Notes: generated by a model from the sequence alone, not told the origin. DNA of 64,000 bases from Pseudooceanicola endophyticus (GCF_018760365.1 NZ_JAHIAB010000002.1:248001-312000), one strand, 5' to 3'. Counted from the stretch's first letter, positions 19,840 to 29,423 are shown. Program-made: numbers and translations.

Positions 19840-21114
19840 TCAGGCCGGATCGGGGATCGCACCGTCCTCGGCAAGGAACAGGGCGATGGCCTGCGACAGG
19901 GCGCAGAGATCGGCGCGGGTGGTGAATTCGTCGGCAGCGTGGATGTTGCGGTCGGGGCGGGCGAGGCCCCCCAGCAGCATGTGGCGCAGCCCGGCCTTCT
20001 GCACCCAGCCGAAATCCGACGAGGTGCCCGAACCGTAGCGCGCGAAGGCGCTTTCGGGCAGGCCGAAGGCCTGGGCGCGGGCGCGGGTCCAGCGTTCGGT
20101 CGCGGGGCCGTCGGGGTCGGACACGGGGGGCAGGTGGCCGGTCTGGATCAGCTCCCAGCCAAGCGCGGGGGTGTCGCGCAGCGCCTCGGCGATGGTCTCG
20201 CGGATCTCGCGCTCGACGGCCTCGGCGTCTTCCTCGGCCAGGTAGCGGCGGTTCACGGTGGCGACGGCGGCCCCGGGGATGGCCGAGCCCTTGTCGCCCG
20301 AATGCACCGCCGTGATGTTGAGCCGCGCGCGCAGCGGGCCCTTGGCCCAGGGCGGGGCGGGCAGCGCGGTCTCGCGCGCCTCGATCACGGGTTTCAGCCC
20401 CTGAAGCGCCAGCAGCGCCGGCAGCAGCGCCTCCGCGGCATTGATTCCGCGGTCGGGTTCGCCGGAATGGCTGGCCTTGCCGGTCAGCGTCAGCGTCAGG
20501 TCCATGGAACCCAGGCACCCGGCCCAGATCCGCGGCTCGGCCGAACCGTTGAGGTTCAGCAGCACCTCGGGCAGGGGCATCGTCTCGGCCAGGTGGCGGA
20601 TGCCGGGATAGCGCCCGCCTTCCTCGTCCGAGCAGAAGGCCAGCACCGGGCGATAGGCCAGCGGCGTGCCGGCAATGGCCAGCCGCAGCAGCGCGTCGCG
20701 CACCGCCACGATGGTCCCCTTCATGTCCGCCGTGCCCCGGCCCAGCAGCCGTCCGTCGCGTTCGGTGACGGTCAGGGGATCGCTGCTCCAGCCGTCGCCG
20801 ATGGGGGCGGTGTCGGTGTGGAAGTAGATCATCGCCTCGGGCTGGTCGTCGTGGGCGCCGGGCATCTCGGGGCGCAGCAGCAGGTTCACCCGCGCGCCGC
20901 GCAGCCCCGGACCGTCCCAGAGCGCCTGCGGCACCTCGATGCGCTCGGCCGTGCCGCCCAGGGGCGCAAAGCTCTGCTCCATCAGGTCGGCAAAGGCCGC
21001 ATAGCCGTCGCCCGGCGGCATCACCGTCGGACATGCCACCATTTCGGTCAGCTGGCTGACCATTTCGTCGGCATCCGGTGCGCCGAGCAGGGGATCTGAG
21101 TCGGTATATCTCAT
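19840..21114 (-). CDS. M20-family amidohydrolase/deacylase (ArgE/DapE-like)
   Basis: Zn- or Co-dependent hydrolase of about 424 residues, first gene of the operon. All canonical M20 motifs are present: FHTDTAP, GRGTADMKGT, SDEEGG, a dimerisation domain with TGKASHSGEPDRGINA, and the C-terminal HAADE. Expected chemistry is removal of an N-acyl group or cleavage of a terminal amide from an imported compound. No signal peptide, so cytoplasmic. The ATG at 21114 lies inside a palindrome, and the -10-like TATATA is only about 5 bp upstream. The message may therefore be leaderless, because no Shine-Dalgarno is visible. Confidence 0.88.
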   Translation of the reverse strand: MRYTDSDPLLGAPDADEMVSQLTEMVACPTVMPPGDGYAAFADLMEQSFAPLGGTAERIEVPQALWDGPGLRGARVNLLLRPEMPGAHDDQPEAMIYFHTDTAPIGDGWSSDPLTVTERDGRLLGRGTADMKGTIVAVRDALLRLAIAGTPLAYRPVLAFCSDEEGGRYPGIRHLAETMPLPEVLLNLNGSAEPRIWAGCLGSMDLTLTLTGKASHSGEPDRGINAAEALLPALLALQGLKPVIEARETALPAPPWAKGPLRARLNITAVHSGDKGSAIPGAAVATVNRRYLAEEDAEAVEREIRETIAEALRDTPALGWELIQTGHLPPVSDPDGPATERWTRARAQAFGLPESAFARYGSGTSSDFGWVQKAGLRHMLLGGLARPDRNIHAADEFTTRADLCALSQAIALFLAEDGAIPDPA

Positions 21115-21124
21115 ACCTATATAG
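21103..21124. promoter_or_regulatory. Probable GntR operator and divergent promoter
   Basis: GGTAT-ATCTC-ATACC (21103-21117) is a perfect 5-5-5 palindrome over the start codon of the M20 gene. It is followed by CTATATAG (21117-21124), also palindromic, which can act as a -10 for the minus-strand operon. HutC-type GntR proteins bind AT-containing palindromes with GT/AC ends of this kind, and the regulator gene is adjacent. Confidence 0.6.
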
Positions 21125-21197
21125 AAATACGGATGGACGGCTCTTGGCAAGTGTGGTTTCTGTTGAAACATTAAGCAGTCTGAGAACGGAGCAGTGC

Positions 21198-21995
21198 ATG
21201 GCGGGGAAGGTGGACGTGGATCCGCAGGTGCAGGAGGAGGGGTCCGACGGGACTCTGACCGAGGGCGCCCTGGTGAAGACCCCGCTGCACGAGCAGGTGA
21301 AGGAACGCATCCTGCGCCGCATCATCCTGGGCACCTGGGGAGAGGGCTTCGTGCTGCCGCCCGAGACCGAGCTGGCGCGCCAGTTCGGCGTCTCCTACGG
21401 GACGATCCGCCGGGCAATGACCGACCTGACCGCCTCGGGGGTGATCATGCGGCGGCGCAAGACCGGCACCGTGGTCACGGGGCGCACGCCGCACCATTCG
21501 ATGTCACAGTTCTACCGCTACTACCGGCTGCACGGGCGCGACGGGCGGCTGCTGAACAGCGATACCGTGCTGGCCGATGCCTGCCACCGCCCGGCCACCC
21601 AGTCCGAGGCCGAACTGCTGGAGATCCCCGCCGGCGCCCCGGTGGCCTTCATGCTGCGCCGCCGCTTCCACGAGGGGCGCGTGGTGATGGTGGACCGCGT
21701 GACGGTGCCGCTGGCGCTGGCCCCCGATTTTCCCGCCACGATCGAAGAGATGCCGACGCTGGTCTACAAGTGGCTGCTGGAGCATCACGGGTTGCGGCTG
21801 GCCGCCGTGCGCGAAAAGCTGGTGGCGCGGCTGGCCACCCCGGAAGACCTGAAATGGCTGGAGCTGCCGGCGGACGCGCCGCGCGCGGTGCTGGATATCG
21901 AGGAGGTCTCCTACGATTCCCTGAACCGTCCGCTGGTCGCGATGCGCCATGCCGCCCTGACCGAGGATCACTGCTACATCAACGAGATACGCTGA
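21198..21995 (+). CDS. GntR-family transcriptional regulator, HutC subfamily
   Basis: A 265-residue regulator. After a 25-residue acidic leader come the GntR winged helix (HEQVKERILRRIILGTWGEGF...PPETELARQFGVSYGTIRRAMTDLTASGVIMRRRKTGTVV) and a UTRA ligand-binding domain (about 105-265). HutC-type members usually repress catabolic or uptake genes until bound by a pathway intermediate. The gene is divergent from the M20-ABC operon, which is the probable target. ATG at 21198 with GGAG 6 bp upstream. It converges on the next gene with only 3 bp between stops. Confidence 0.92.
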   Translation: MAGKVDVDPQVQEEGSDGTLTEGALVKTPLHEQVKERILRRIILGTWGEGFVLPPETELARQFGVSYGTIRRAMTDLTASGVIMRRRKTGTVVTGRTPHHSMSQFYRYYRLHGRDGRLLNSDTVLADACHRPATQSEAELLEIPAGAPVAFMLRRRFHEGRVVMVDRVTVPLALAPDFPATIEEMPTLVYKWLLEHHGLRLAAVREKLVARLATPEDLKWLELPADAPRAVLDIEEVSYDSLNRPLVAMRHAALTEDHCYINEIR

Positions 21996-21998
21996 GGC

Positions 21999-23525
21999 CT
22001 AGCCGATCTTCAGAACCGCTTTCGCGGCGCGGAGCGTGGCCTCGGGGCGGCCCGAGGCATCCAGCTCCTGCCACTCGCCCAGTGGCCCGCTGCCCTGCGC
22101 CAGCTGCCCCGCGAGCACCAGCGTATCGGCATCCGACCAGTCGTTGCGCCGTGCCGCGACGCGCGCGTCCAGCACCGGCTCGGGTGCCTCCAGCCAGAGG
22201 CCGGTGACCGGGCAGCCAACATCGCGCCCCAGGGCGGTGACCGCCTCGCGCCGTGCCGGATCAAGGAAGGTGCCGTCCAGCAGCACCGATTGCCCGGCCT
22301 CCAGCAACAGGCGCGCCCGCGCCAGCAGCCCCTCGTAGACCGCGCCCCGTGCGGCGATGCCATAGGCCGTGCCCGGCATCTTGCGCTCGCGCCCGACATG
22401 GGCCGCGCTCTTGCGGGCCTCGTCGGTGGACAGCAGCACCGCGCCCAGCTCGGGGGCCAGCGCCCGCGCCAGCACCGACTTGCCCGAGCCCGAGACCCCG
22501 CCCACCGCCACCAGCCGCGCAGGCGTCGGGCGCAGCACCGCGCAGGCCTGCGCCAGATAGGCCGCGATCTCCCGGGCGGAGGCGCCGGGCTGGCCGGTGG
22601 CCGCATCGGTTTGCAGCAGCACCATGGCCCTGATCATCGCCCGGACCGACAGGAACAGCGGGAAGGCGGCCAGACCGGCATCCTCCTGGCCCCCGGCGGC
22701 AGCCAGATAGGCCGAGAGCACCAGCGTCGCGGCGCGCGCCAGCCCCCGGTGATCCAGGTCCATCACCAGGAAGGCCAGATCGTACAGTACGTCGCAGGTG
22801 CCAAGGTCTTCGCTGAATTCAAGGGCATCGAAGGGGACGGGGGCGCCGTCGATCAGCACCAGGTTGCGCAGGTGCAGATCGCCATGGCCGCGCCGCCTGT
22901 GCCCGGCGGCGGCACGGTCCTCCAGCAGAGGGCCCTGCGCCTTCAGCGCCCTGCCGGCCTGCGCCAGGGCCTCGGGCAGCTGCGCGGTGCCGGGCGCGCC
23001 GGGAAATTCGCCAAAGACCCGGGCCAATTCCTCCAGGATCGCCTGCATCGGTGCGGCGCCGGGTCCCGGGCGGATCTCGGCCCCGGCATGGTAGGCCTGC
23101 ACCATCCGCCCGATCGCCCCCGCCAGATCATCGTCCAGCGCGCCGCGCGCGGCCACGGCCTCAAGCTCGTTCTCGGCGGGAAAGCGGTGCATCCGCAGCA
23201 CCCAGTCGATCACCGGGCCGGAGCCGTCGATCTCCGGGCTATCGCTTTCCGGGCCCTCGGTCACCGGCACGACATCGCGGTACAGCATCGGTGCGGCGGG
23301 GGCGTTCAGCGCCAGCTCCCGCTCCAGCAGGGCATGGCGCAGCTCCGGGGTGGAGAGGTCCATGTAATCGTAGCAGACCGCCCGCTTCAGCTTCAGCACG
23401 CTGTCGCCCAGCAGGAAGATCACCGCGCCATGGGTGTCGATGCGTTCGGGGTGCGGCCCGTCGGCGGGCGCGCCGAAGGCGGCGGGGGTGGAGAGAAACG
23501 CGATGGTTGCCGCTTGCGTGCTCAT
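21999..23525 (-). CDS. Fused aminoglycoside-phosphotransferase-like / AAA kinase protein
   Basis: A 508-residue two-domain protein. The N-terminal part (about 1-330) is APH/choline-kinase-like, with the catalytic loop HGDLHLRN and a following FDALEF in place of the metal-binding D-x-E segment. The C-terminal part (about 345-508) is a P-loop kinase-like ATPase with GVSGSGKS and a STDEARKS lid-like segment, resembling gluconate kinase/zeta-toxin-like proteins. This fusion is known in proteobacteria but has no settled function. Nothing here supports antibiotic resistance. ATG at 23525 with GGAGG upstream. Confidence 0.85.
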   Translation of the reverse strand: MSTQAATIAFLSTPAAFGAPADGPHPERIDTHGAVIFLLGDSVLKLKRAVCYDYMDLSTPELRHALLERELALNAPAAPMLYRDVVPVTEGPESDSPEIDGSGPVIDWVLRMHRFPAENELEAVAARGALDDDLAGAIGRMVQAYHAGAEIRPGPGAAPMQAILEELARVFGEFPGAPGTAQLPEALAQAGRALKAQGPLLEDRAAAGHRRRGHGDLHLRNLVLIDGAPVPFDALEFSEDLGTCDVLYDLAFLVMDLDHRGLARAATLVLSAYLAAAGGQEDAGLAAFPLFLSVRAMIRAMVLLQTDAATGQPGASAREIAAYLAQACAVLRPTPARLVAVGGVSGSGKSVLARALAPELGAVLLSTDEARKSAAHVGRERKMPGTAYGIAARGAVYEGLLARARLLLEAGQSVLLDGTFLDPARREAVTALGRDVGCPVTGLWLEAPEPVLDARVAARRNDWSDADTLVLAGQLAQGSGPLGEWQELDASGRPEATLRAAKAVLKIG

Positions 23526-23592
23526 GGGGGCCTCCGTGACTGCGCGGACAGTCTGGCACCCGGCAACCGGCAAGGCCATGCGCTGGATCAAG

Positions 23593-23630
23593 TTTCCCGG
23601 GGCGCGCGCGTGCGGCCAGCCCCGGGGAAA
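23593..23630 (-). terminator. Hairpin after phnA-like gene
   Basis: Arms TTTCCCGGGGC and GCCCCGGGGAAA pair with one bulged base around a 15-base loop, just beyond the stop of the PhnA-like gene. No T-run. Confidence 0.5.
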
Positions 23631-23637
23631 GGACGGA

Positions 23638-23982
23638 TCAGTCGGTGACCTTCTTCACGAACTGGGATTTCAAGCCCATCTGGCCGATCCCGGGGATCTT
23701 GCAGTCGATGTCGTGATCGCCCGCCACCAGGCGGATGCCGCGCACCTTGGTGCCGACCTTCACCACCGAGGAGCTGCCGCGCACCTTCAGATCCTTGATC
23801 ACGGTCACCGTGTCGCCATCCTGAAGGATGTTGCCGACACTGTCGCGCACGACCGCTTCCTCCGCATCGGCGGGGGCATCGGCGGACCATTCGTTTCCGC
23901 ATTCGGGACAGATCAGCAGGGCATCCACCTGGTAGGTGTAGGCCGAAGCACAGGACGGGCAGGGGGGCAGGGTATCGCTCAT
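23638..23982 (-). CDS. phnA: PhnA/YjdM-family zinc-ribbon protein
   Basis: A 114-residue protein with an N-terminal zinc ribbon (CPSC...CPEC, about residues 8-29) and the PhnA C-terminal beta domain ([31 protein letters not shown]). Family members were once linked to phosphonate use, but their function is not established, and no phn genes are nearby. The start at 23982 lacks a good Shine-Dalgarno (AGGG about 14 bp away). The name is homology only. Confidence 0.9.
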   Translation of the reverse strand: MSDTLPPCPSCASAYTYQVDALLICPECGNEWSADAPADAEEAVVRDSVGNILQDGDTVTVIKDLKVRGSSSVVKVGTKVRGIRLVAGDHDIDCKIPGIGQMGLKSQFVKKVTD

Positions 23983-24274
23983 GATGCGGCCATAATCCCT
24001 GAGCGTCGCGCGGGCCAGAGGCAAATGCGCGCAGGCCCGGCGCGGTGCGCGCGGCGCAAACTCTTGAAAATCCCTTGCCGCAAGGGCCTGTGGAAAAACC
24101 TTCAACTTCCTGAATGAAAGGAAATTTCCGGACTTCCGGACACGCGGAAACCAGCCCATGCAAGTCAAAAATGTCGCAAAAAATCGCTTTCGGCAGGAAC
24201 TCGCGGGTGGGGAAAGCACGTTGTTCCGGCACAAACCGCCCCGCTGCCGGGCGGCGCTGAAAAGGAGATAGACC

Positions 24275-24796
24275 GTGAAGAAGACCGCTGCCCTGTCCGC
24301 CCTCGCCCTCGCCCTTGCCCTCTCGACCGCCGTCGCCCTTCCGGCGCTGGCCTATGACGGCCCCGTCGACACCGTCACCGCCGACATGCCCGAGCCGGTG
24401 ACGGTCACCAGCCCCTCCGTCGGCGGCTATGCCCGCGCACTTGAAGGCGATATCGACGCGGCCATCGTGGCGGCGCTGCAGACGCCCACCGGCGTGCCGG
24501 GCGGCATCACCGTGGCGACGACGCTGGACCGGATGGACATCGAATCAAACTACCAGACGCCCGAGCCCGACTACAGCGGCCTGCGTGGCACGGTCGAGGT
24601 TCGCGATGCCAATGGCGTGGTGCTGCGCCGCCTGCCGATCGACCTCAGGGCCGAGGCCGCCCCGGTGGTCGATGCACCGGCCAATGCGGTGATCGTGCCC
24701 CCGAGCCTCGATTCCTACTATGCCGCCATGGTCAAGGTCTTTGCCGAGAAGGCCGTGGGCGACATTCGCAGCCTGCCGGACTTCCAGGCTTCCTGA
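24275..24796 (+). CDS. Small secreted protein of unknown function
   Basis: A 173-residue protein with a clear Sec signal peptide ([25 protein letters not shown], cleavage expected after ALA near residue 26). The mature part is acidic, with no cysteine and no recognised domain. It contains a beta-rich segment ([25 protein letters not shown]) and a conserved-looking end ([24 protein letters not shown]). AAGGAG precedes the ATG. It is followed by an intrinsic terminator, so it is its own unit. The 292 bp upstream hold a 10-bp palindrome GGAAATTTCC (24120-24129) and a small hairpin CCCTTG/CAAGGG (24072-24086), and nothing else I recognise. Confidence 0.8.
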   Translation: MKKTAALSALALALALSTAVALPALAYDGPVDTVTADMPEPVTVTSPSVGGYARALEGDIDAAIVAALQTPTGVPGGITVATTLDRMDIESNYQTPEPDYSGLRGTVEVRDANGVVLRRLPIDLRAEAAPVVDAPANAVIVPPSLDSYYAAMVKVFAEKAVGDIRSLPDFQAS

Positions 24797-24816
24797 TCCC
24801 GCCAGAAGCCGGATCC

Positions 24817-24846
24817 AGGGCCCCCGGTCTCACCGGGGGCCCTTTG
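24817..24846 (+). terminator. Intrinsic terminator after the secreted protein gene
   Basis: A perfect 12-bp stem AGGGCCCCCGGT / ACCGGGGGCCCT with loop CTC is followed by TT, 21 bp after the stop. Confidence 0.75.
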
Positions 24847-24858
24847 CATGTCCGTCCC

Positions 24859-24906
24859 ATTTTCTTGTTCGAAATACCTCGGGGGTCCGGGGGGCAGCGC
24901 CCCCGG
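24859..24906 (-). repeat. Oriented 3' intergenic element, copy 4 (after orphan binding protein)
   Basis: On the minus strand a GC hairpin (CCGGGGG / CCCCCGG) is followed by CCCCCGAGGTATTTCGAACA and AGAAAATG. This is the same layout as copies 5 and 6, and it lies downstream of, and in the same orientation as, the binding-protein gene. Confidence 0.55.
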
Positions 24907-24967
24907 GGCCGGGTCGGCGCGCCTCCCTCGCCCCAGAGTCCCCCGCCTCAAACTGCCCCGCGCCTCC

Positions 24968-26596
24968 TCAGCCCGCCCGCCACCAGCGGTCGTAATGCAT
25001 CTCCAGCGCCGGGTGCATCTCGGCGCCCATGACATCGGGCTTCATGTGCCGGAACAGCGACCGCCAGTAGGGCTGCACCATCACCGCCTCCTCCAGCAGG
25101 ATGGTTTCCAGCCGGGCCATGATGGCGCGCCGGGCCTCGGCATCGGCCAGCGACAGCGCCTGGTCGAGCAGCTGGTCGAACTCCGGGTTGGCCATCCCGG
25201 TCTCGTTCCAGGACGCGCCCGAGCGATAGGCCAGCGCCAGCACCTGCACCCCGAGGGGCCGCATGTTCCATTCCGTGGCCGAGAACGGGTAGCTCAGCCA
25301 GTCCTTCCAGAAGGTCGAGCCGGGCAGGATGGTGCGGCGGATCTTCAGCCCGGCGTCGCTGATCTGGGCGGCCACCGCATCGCAGGTCTCCGACTGCCAC
25401 TGGTCGTCGAGCGAGATCAGCTCGAACTCGGTCTCCTCCAGCCCCAGGGCGCGCATCTGCGCCAGCGATCCCGCCGGGTCGGTCGGGATGCCCGGCACCT
25501 TCGCGTATTCGGGGTGGATCGGGCAGACATGGTGGTTCTCGGCCACCGTGCCGTCATTGTGGTAGCCCAGCTCCAGGATCACCCGGTTGTCCACCGCATT
25601 GACCAGCGCATGGCGCACCTGCGGATCGTCGTAGGGCGGATGGGCGCGGTTGAAGCGCACGGTCATCGTCGCGGCGGTCATCGCCTCGGATTTCTTCCAG
25701 CCCAGGGCATCGAGCCGGGCGATGAACTCTCCGGTGGACTGGTAGGTCATGTCGATCTGGTCGGCCTCGGCGGCGGCCATCCAGGAGGCCATGTCGGTGC
25801 CATGGTCGAGGAATTCGATCCGGTCGAGCCAGGCGCCCTGGCCCCACCAGGACCGGGCGGTGTCGCGCACCAGCACCTGGCGCTCTCCGGGCAGATTGGT
25901 TTCGGGCAGGTAAGGGCCGGTGCCGATGGCACCGACCGAAGGATCGCCGCCCCCGTAGGAAGGATGCACCAGCGCGGCGGGGTAATCGGCAAGGCTCGGG
26001 ATCAGGGTGATGTCGGGGCGGGCGCAGGCCAGCTCGACCGTGTGTTCGTCGGGGGTCCGGATCGCATCGTCTCGGGCCTGGCCGGTGGCGGGATCGATCA
26101 GCGATCCCAGCCGCGAGGCCATGGAATTGCCGGCGGCGGCGCTGTCGCACCAGCGGGCGATGTTGAAGGCCACGTCCCGGGCGCCGAAGGCATCGCCGTT
26201 CGACCACAGCACATCGCGGCGCAGGTGCAGCCGGTAGAGCGTGGCATCATCGTTGACCTCCCAATGGCTGGCCAGCCGCCCCTCGAAAGTGCCGTCGCGC
26301 TGGTACTCGACCAGGTATTCCAGCCATCCGCGGGTGAAATTGGCCATCTCGGGCCAGTCGAAGCTGCGCGGGTCCTTCAGCGCCTTGCACGACATCTGCA
26401 CCCGCAGCGTGCCCCCGGCCCGGGGCGCCTCCTGGGCGCGGGCCGGCTGGGCCAGCCCGCCCAGGGCATGGGCCGCGGCGCCCGTGAGCCCAAGCGCGGT
26501 GGCCCGTGCCAGGAACTCCCGCCGGTCCAGGCGACCGGCGCGGAAGTCGCGGGCATACATCCGGGCGGCGGGGTGGGGCGGGTCGTGCTGGGGCAT
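24968..26596 (-). CDS. Orphan Tat-type oligopeptide-class binding protein
   Basis: A periplasmic SBP_bac_5 protein of 542 residues with a twin-arginine signal ([34 protein letters not shown], about residues 21-54). Family blocks include [36 protein letters not shown] and [18 protein letters not shown]. No permease or ATPase is next to it, so it must share a transporter encoded elsewhere or have a sensing role. ATG at 26596 with GGAGAGGA upstream. The promoter region holds the palindrome GGCAT-N5-ATGCC. An AraC regulator is encoded immediately upstream on the same strand. Confidence 0.92.
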   Translation of the reverse strand: MPQHDPPHPAARMYARDFRAGRLDRREFLARATALGLTGAAAHALGGLAQPARAQEAPRAGGTLRVQMSCKALKDPRSFDWPEMANFTRGWLEYLVEYQRDGTFEGRLASHWEVNDDATLYRLHLRRDVLWSNGDAFGARDVAFNIARWCDSAAAGNSMASRLGSLIDPATGQARDDAIRTPDEHTVELACARPDITLIPSLADYPAALVHPSYGGGDPSVGAIGTGPYLPETNLPGERQVLVRDTARSWWGQGAWLDRIEFLDHGTDMASWMAAAEADQIDMTYQSTGEFIARLDALGWKKSEAMTAATMTVRFNRAHPPYDDPQVRHALVNAVDNRVILELGYHNDGTVAENHHVCPIHPEYAKVPGIPTDPAGSLAQMRALGLEETEFELISLDDQWQSETCDAVAAQISDAGLKIRRTILPGSTFWKDWLSYPFSATEWNMRPLGVQVLALAYRSGASWNETGMANPEFDQLLDQALSLADAEARRAIMARLETILLEEAVMVQPYWRSLFRHMKPDVMGAEMHPALEMHYDRWWRAG

Positions 26597-26620
26597 TGTC
26601 CTCTCCGTGGCGGGACTCCG

Positions 26621-26636
26621 GGCATCCAGAATGCCA
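26621..26636. promoter_or_regulatory. Palindrome / possible sigma-54 site before the orphan binding protein
   Basis: GGCAT-CCAGA-ATGCC is a perfect inverted repeat 25 bp before the start. Read on the minus strand, TGGCATTCTGGATGCC also fits the sigma-54 -24/-12 spacing (TGGCA...TGC). The two readings compete: an operator or a sigma-54 promoter. Confidence 0.4.
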
Positions 26637-26733
26637 CAGGCCTGCCCCTGGGAGGACACTTTTTCGGGTCATTTCTTCCGGATAGGGGAACCGACCGGTG
26701 CGGGGGCGCGGCCCCGGGGCGCCGGTCGCGCGT

Positions 26734-27528
26734 TCAGCGCGGGCCGCGCAGCGCATCCGGCAGGGCGCCGGTATGCTTCTGGATGAAGCTGGAGAAGGGA
26801 GCGGCGCCGCCAAAGCCCAGCATGTCGGCGATCAGCCCGACCGGCAGGCGGCCATCTTCCAGCATGGCGCGGGCTTCGTGCAGGCGGCGGCCTGCCAGCA
26901 CCTCCTCGGGGGCCAACCCCGAGGTGCGCTCCAGGCTGGCCGAGAGGTCCTGCGGGCTGACGCCCAGGTCATGGGCCAGTTCCGGCACGCCGCGCGCGGT
27001 GCGGTAATCGCGCGACACCATCGCCGAATAGGCGGCCGCCAGGGTCTCGTGGGCATCGCGGGGCCGCGGGATCGACCGTTCGGCCCGCAGCATCCGCCGC
27101 ATCCAGATCGACAGCAGCGCGGCATGGGCCTCCAGCGCCTCGGTGGCATGGGGGCGGGCCTCGGCCTGTTCGCGGCGCAGCGCATCCAGGGTCAGCGTCA
27201 GCTCGGCCAGCGCCGGCGGCGTGCGCACCGAGATCAGCACCGACTCCGTGGGAACCGCCACATGGGCGGAGGGCGGGATCTGCACCACCTCGCCATAGCT
27301 CTGGCGCCCGATCTCGAGGCTCATCAGCGCATGGGCCGGCACGAAGAGCACGCTGTTGGTCGACAGACCCCGGCGCCGCCCGTTGACGACGCAGCGCCCC
27401 TGTCCGCGCGCCAGGAACACCACCAGGTGGTGATCGCGTTCATGGGGCAGCTGCAGGCGCCACGCGCCCCCGGCGCAGAACCGTGACAGGGTCAGGCTGG
27501 TGACAGCGGGGGGCGATTGGTCGTTCAC
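26734..27528 (-). CDS. AraC-family transcriptional regulator
   Basis: A 264-residue regulator with an N-terminal cupin-like sensor ([34 protein letters not shown]) and a C-terminal double helix-turn-helix ([24 protein letters not shown] ... [36 protein letters not shown]). The start is GTG at 27528, with GGAG about 10 bp upstream. It is followed by the orphan binding-protein gene, its plausible target. The inducer is unknown. Confidence 0.9.
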   Translation of the reverse strand: MNDQSPPAVTSLTLSRFCAGGAWRLQLPHERDHHLVVFLARGQGRCVVNGRRRGLSTNSVLFVPAHALMSLEIGRQSYGEVVQIPPSAHVAVPTESVLISVRTPPALAELTLTLDALRREQAEARPHATEALEAHAALLSIWMRRMLRAERSIPRPRDAHETLAAAYSAMVSRDYRTARGVPELAHDLGVSPQDLSASLERTSGLAPEEVLAGRRLHEARAMLEDGRLPVGLIADMLGFGGAAPFSSFIQKHTGALPDALRGPR

Positions 27529-27655
27529 GGGTCGCAGGCTCCGGTTGGGGCTTGGTCGCTCCGGTCCAGGAAAGGAAAGGGGGGCCAGGAGGAAATCAGG
27601 TCGCGGGAGATCGGGAGGACATCCGGGAATGACCTCCGAAGACGCCCGATTGTAC

Positions 27656-28555
27656 CTATCCAGAGGAAAATTGCAAAAGTTCTCCGGGAGTCAGGCGGTT
27701 CCAGCCCTGCATCCGGGCGCGAAACCAGCTGCGTTGACGTTTGGCATACTGCCGGGTGGCGATCACGGCACGATCCCGCGCCTCCGTCAGCGAAATTTCG
27801 CCGTGCAGATGGGCGATCAGCTCGGGTCCGCCGATGGCGCGGGACGAGGGCAGGGCGGGATCCCACCCGTCCAGGTTGGCCCGCGCCTCTTCCAGTGCGC
27901 CCTCGGCGAGCATCTGGTCGAATCGCCGCTCGATCCGGGGTGTCAGCCAGTCCTTCGGCGCCTCCAGCAACAGGGGCTGGGTGTCGGCCAGGGGCAGGCG
28001 GGGGGGCGGCGTCTCGGCCTGCCAGGCGGCCAGGCCGCGCCCGGTGGCCCGCAAAACCTCCCAGGCGCGCTGCACGCGCGCGGGATTGGCCAGGTCGATG
28101 CGCCCGGCGGTCTCGGGGTCAAGGGCGGCGATCATCTGCGCCAGCGCCCCGGCTTCGCGCAGGGCGTTGCCCTCTTCGCGCACGGGATCGGGGACCGGGG
28201 GGATCTCGGCCAGCCCCTCGGTCAGAGCGCTGAAGTACAGGCCGGTGCCGCCGATGATGATCAGCCGCTCGGGCCCGTCCAGCAGCTCCGAGACCTCGCG
28301 CAGCCAGTCGCCGACGCTGTAGGCGACATTGCGCGGCACATGGCCGAACAGGCGGTGCGGCGCGCGGGCTTCCTCCTCGGCGGAGGGGCGGGCCGACAGC
28401 AGCCGCCAGTTGGCGTAGACCTGCAGCGCATCGGCATTGACGACAGTGCCGCCTTGACGCGCCGCGATTTCCAGCGCGAGGGCGGTTTTCCCGGAGGCTG
28501 TTGGTCCGGCGATCAGAACATGCTGCCCGGCGGCGAGGCGCTTTGTCCCGGTCAT
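27656..28555 (-). CDS. miaA: tRNA dimethylallyltransferase
   Basis: Transfers an isopentenyl group from DMAPP to A37 of tRNAs reading UNN codons. The 299-residue protein has the P-loop GPTASGKT near residue 17, the NADALQVY motif, GGTGLYF, and the R-x-x-R-A-W-E-V substrate region. The C-terminal [12 protein letters not shown] is the typical tRNA-binding end. ATG at 28555 with AAGAGG 8 bp upstream. It is divergent from pyrH, with 111 bp between them. Confidence 0.96.
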   Translation of the reverse strand: MTGTKRLAAGQHVLIAGPTASGKTALALEIAARQGGTVVNADALQVYANWRLLSARPSAEEEARAPHRLFGHVPRNVAYSVGDWLREVSELLDGPERLIIIGGTGLYFSALTEGLAEIPPVPDPVREEGNALREAGALAQMIAALDPETAGRIDLANPARVQRAWEVLRATGRGLAAWQAETPPPRLPLADTQPLLLEAPKDWLTPRIERRFDQMLAEGALEEARANLDGWDPALPSSRAIGGPELIAHLHGEISLTEARDRAVIATRQYAKRQRSWFRARMQGWNRLTPGELLQFSSG

Positions 28556-28666
28556 GGGCAAACCTCTTCCATTCGGCAGAACTTCATGTTTTCCCGCATT
28601 GAACCCCCGGTGCATTTCGGACATTTTGCGCCGGATCCCAGACCCCGCGCCGCAGAGGAGTGCACC

Positions 28667-29398
28667 ATGTCAGAAAGCGACCAGGACCCCAAGTACAAAC
28701 GGGTTCTTCTGAAGATTTCGGGCGAAGCTCTGATGGGGCCGCAAGGATTCGGCCTGCACCCGCCGACCGTCGAGCGGATCGCGCAGGAAGTGAAATCGGT
28801 GCATGACCTCGGTGTCGAGATCTGCATGGTCATCGGCGGCGGCAACATCTTCCGCGGCCTGGCCGGCTCTGCCCAGGGCATGGAGCGCACCACCGCCGAT
28901 TACATGGGCATGCTGGCGACCGTGATGAACGCGCTGGCGATGCAGTCGGCGCTGGAAGGCATCGGCGTCTTCACCCGGGTGATCAGTGCCATCACCATGA
29001 ACGAGGTGGCCGAGCCCTACATCCGCCGCCGCGCCGTGCGCCACCTGGAGAAGAAGCGCGTCTGCATCTTCGCCGCCGGCACCGGCAACCCCTATTTCAC
29101 CACCGACACCGCCGCGACCCTGCGCGCCAACGAGATGGCCTGCGAGGCGATCTTCATGGGCAAGAACGGTGTCGACGGGGTCTACGACAAGGATCCGAAG
29201 AAGCACGCCGACGCCAAGCGATACGACTACGTGACCTACGACGAGGCGCTGATGAAGAACCTCAAGGTCATGGATGCCTCGGCGATCGCGCTGGCGCGCG
29301 ACAACCACAAGCCGATCATCGTCTTCCCGCTGGACGAGCCCGGCGGCTTCAAGGGCATCCTGGCCGGGCAGGGCACCTACACCACCGTTCACGACTGA
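28667..29398 (+). CDS. pyrH: Uridylate kinase (UMP kinase)
   Basis: Phosphorylates UMP to UDP using ATP; a hexameric amino-acid-kinase-fold enzyme. The 243 residues begin with [15 protein letters not shown]. Further hallmarks are [37 protein letters not shown] and [18 protein letters not shown] lies 6 bp before the ATG. It leads the conserved alphaproteobacterial block into frr, uppS, cdsA, dxr, rseP and bamA. Confidence 0.98.
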   Translation: MSESDQDPKYKRVLLKISGEALMGPQGFGLHPPTVERIAQEVKSVHDLGVEICMVIGGGNIFRGLAGSAQGMERTTADYMGMLATVMNALAMQSALEGIGVFTRVISAITMNEVAEPYIRRRAVRHLEKKRVCIFAAGTGNPYFTTDTAATLRANEMACEAIFMGKNGVDGVYDKDPKKHADAKRYDYVTYDEALMKNLKVMDASAIALARDNHKPIIVFPLDEPGGFKGILAGQGTYTTVHD

Positions 29399-29423
29399 GC
29401 TGGCCGGTGCGCGGCGGCGCGAT

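Noticed and set aside
17165-20038. 957-codon open frame on the plus strand opposite the ABC genes
   Set aside because: Antisense to clearly homologous permease and binding-protein genes; low-complexity composition.
21999-23525. Aminoglycoside resistance gene
   Set aside because: The APH-like fold is shared by many kinases, and the fusion to a P-loop domain is a housekeeping-type family with no resistance context.
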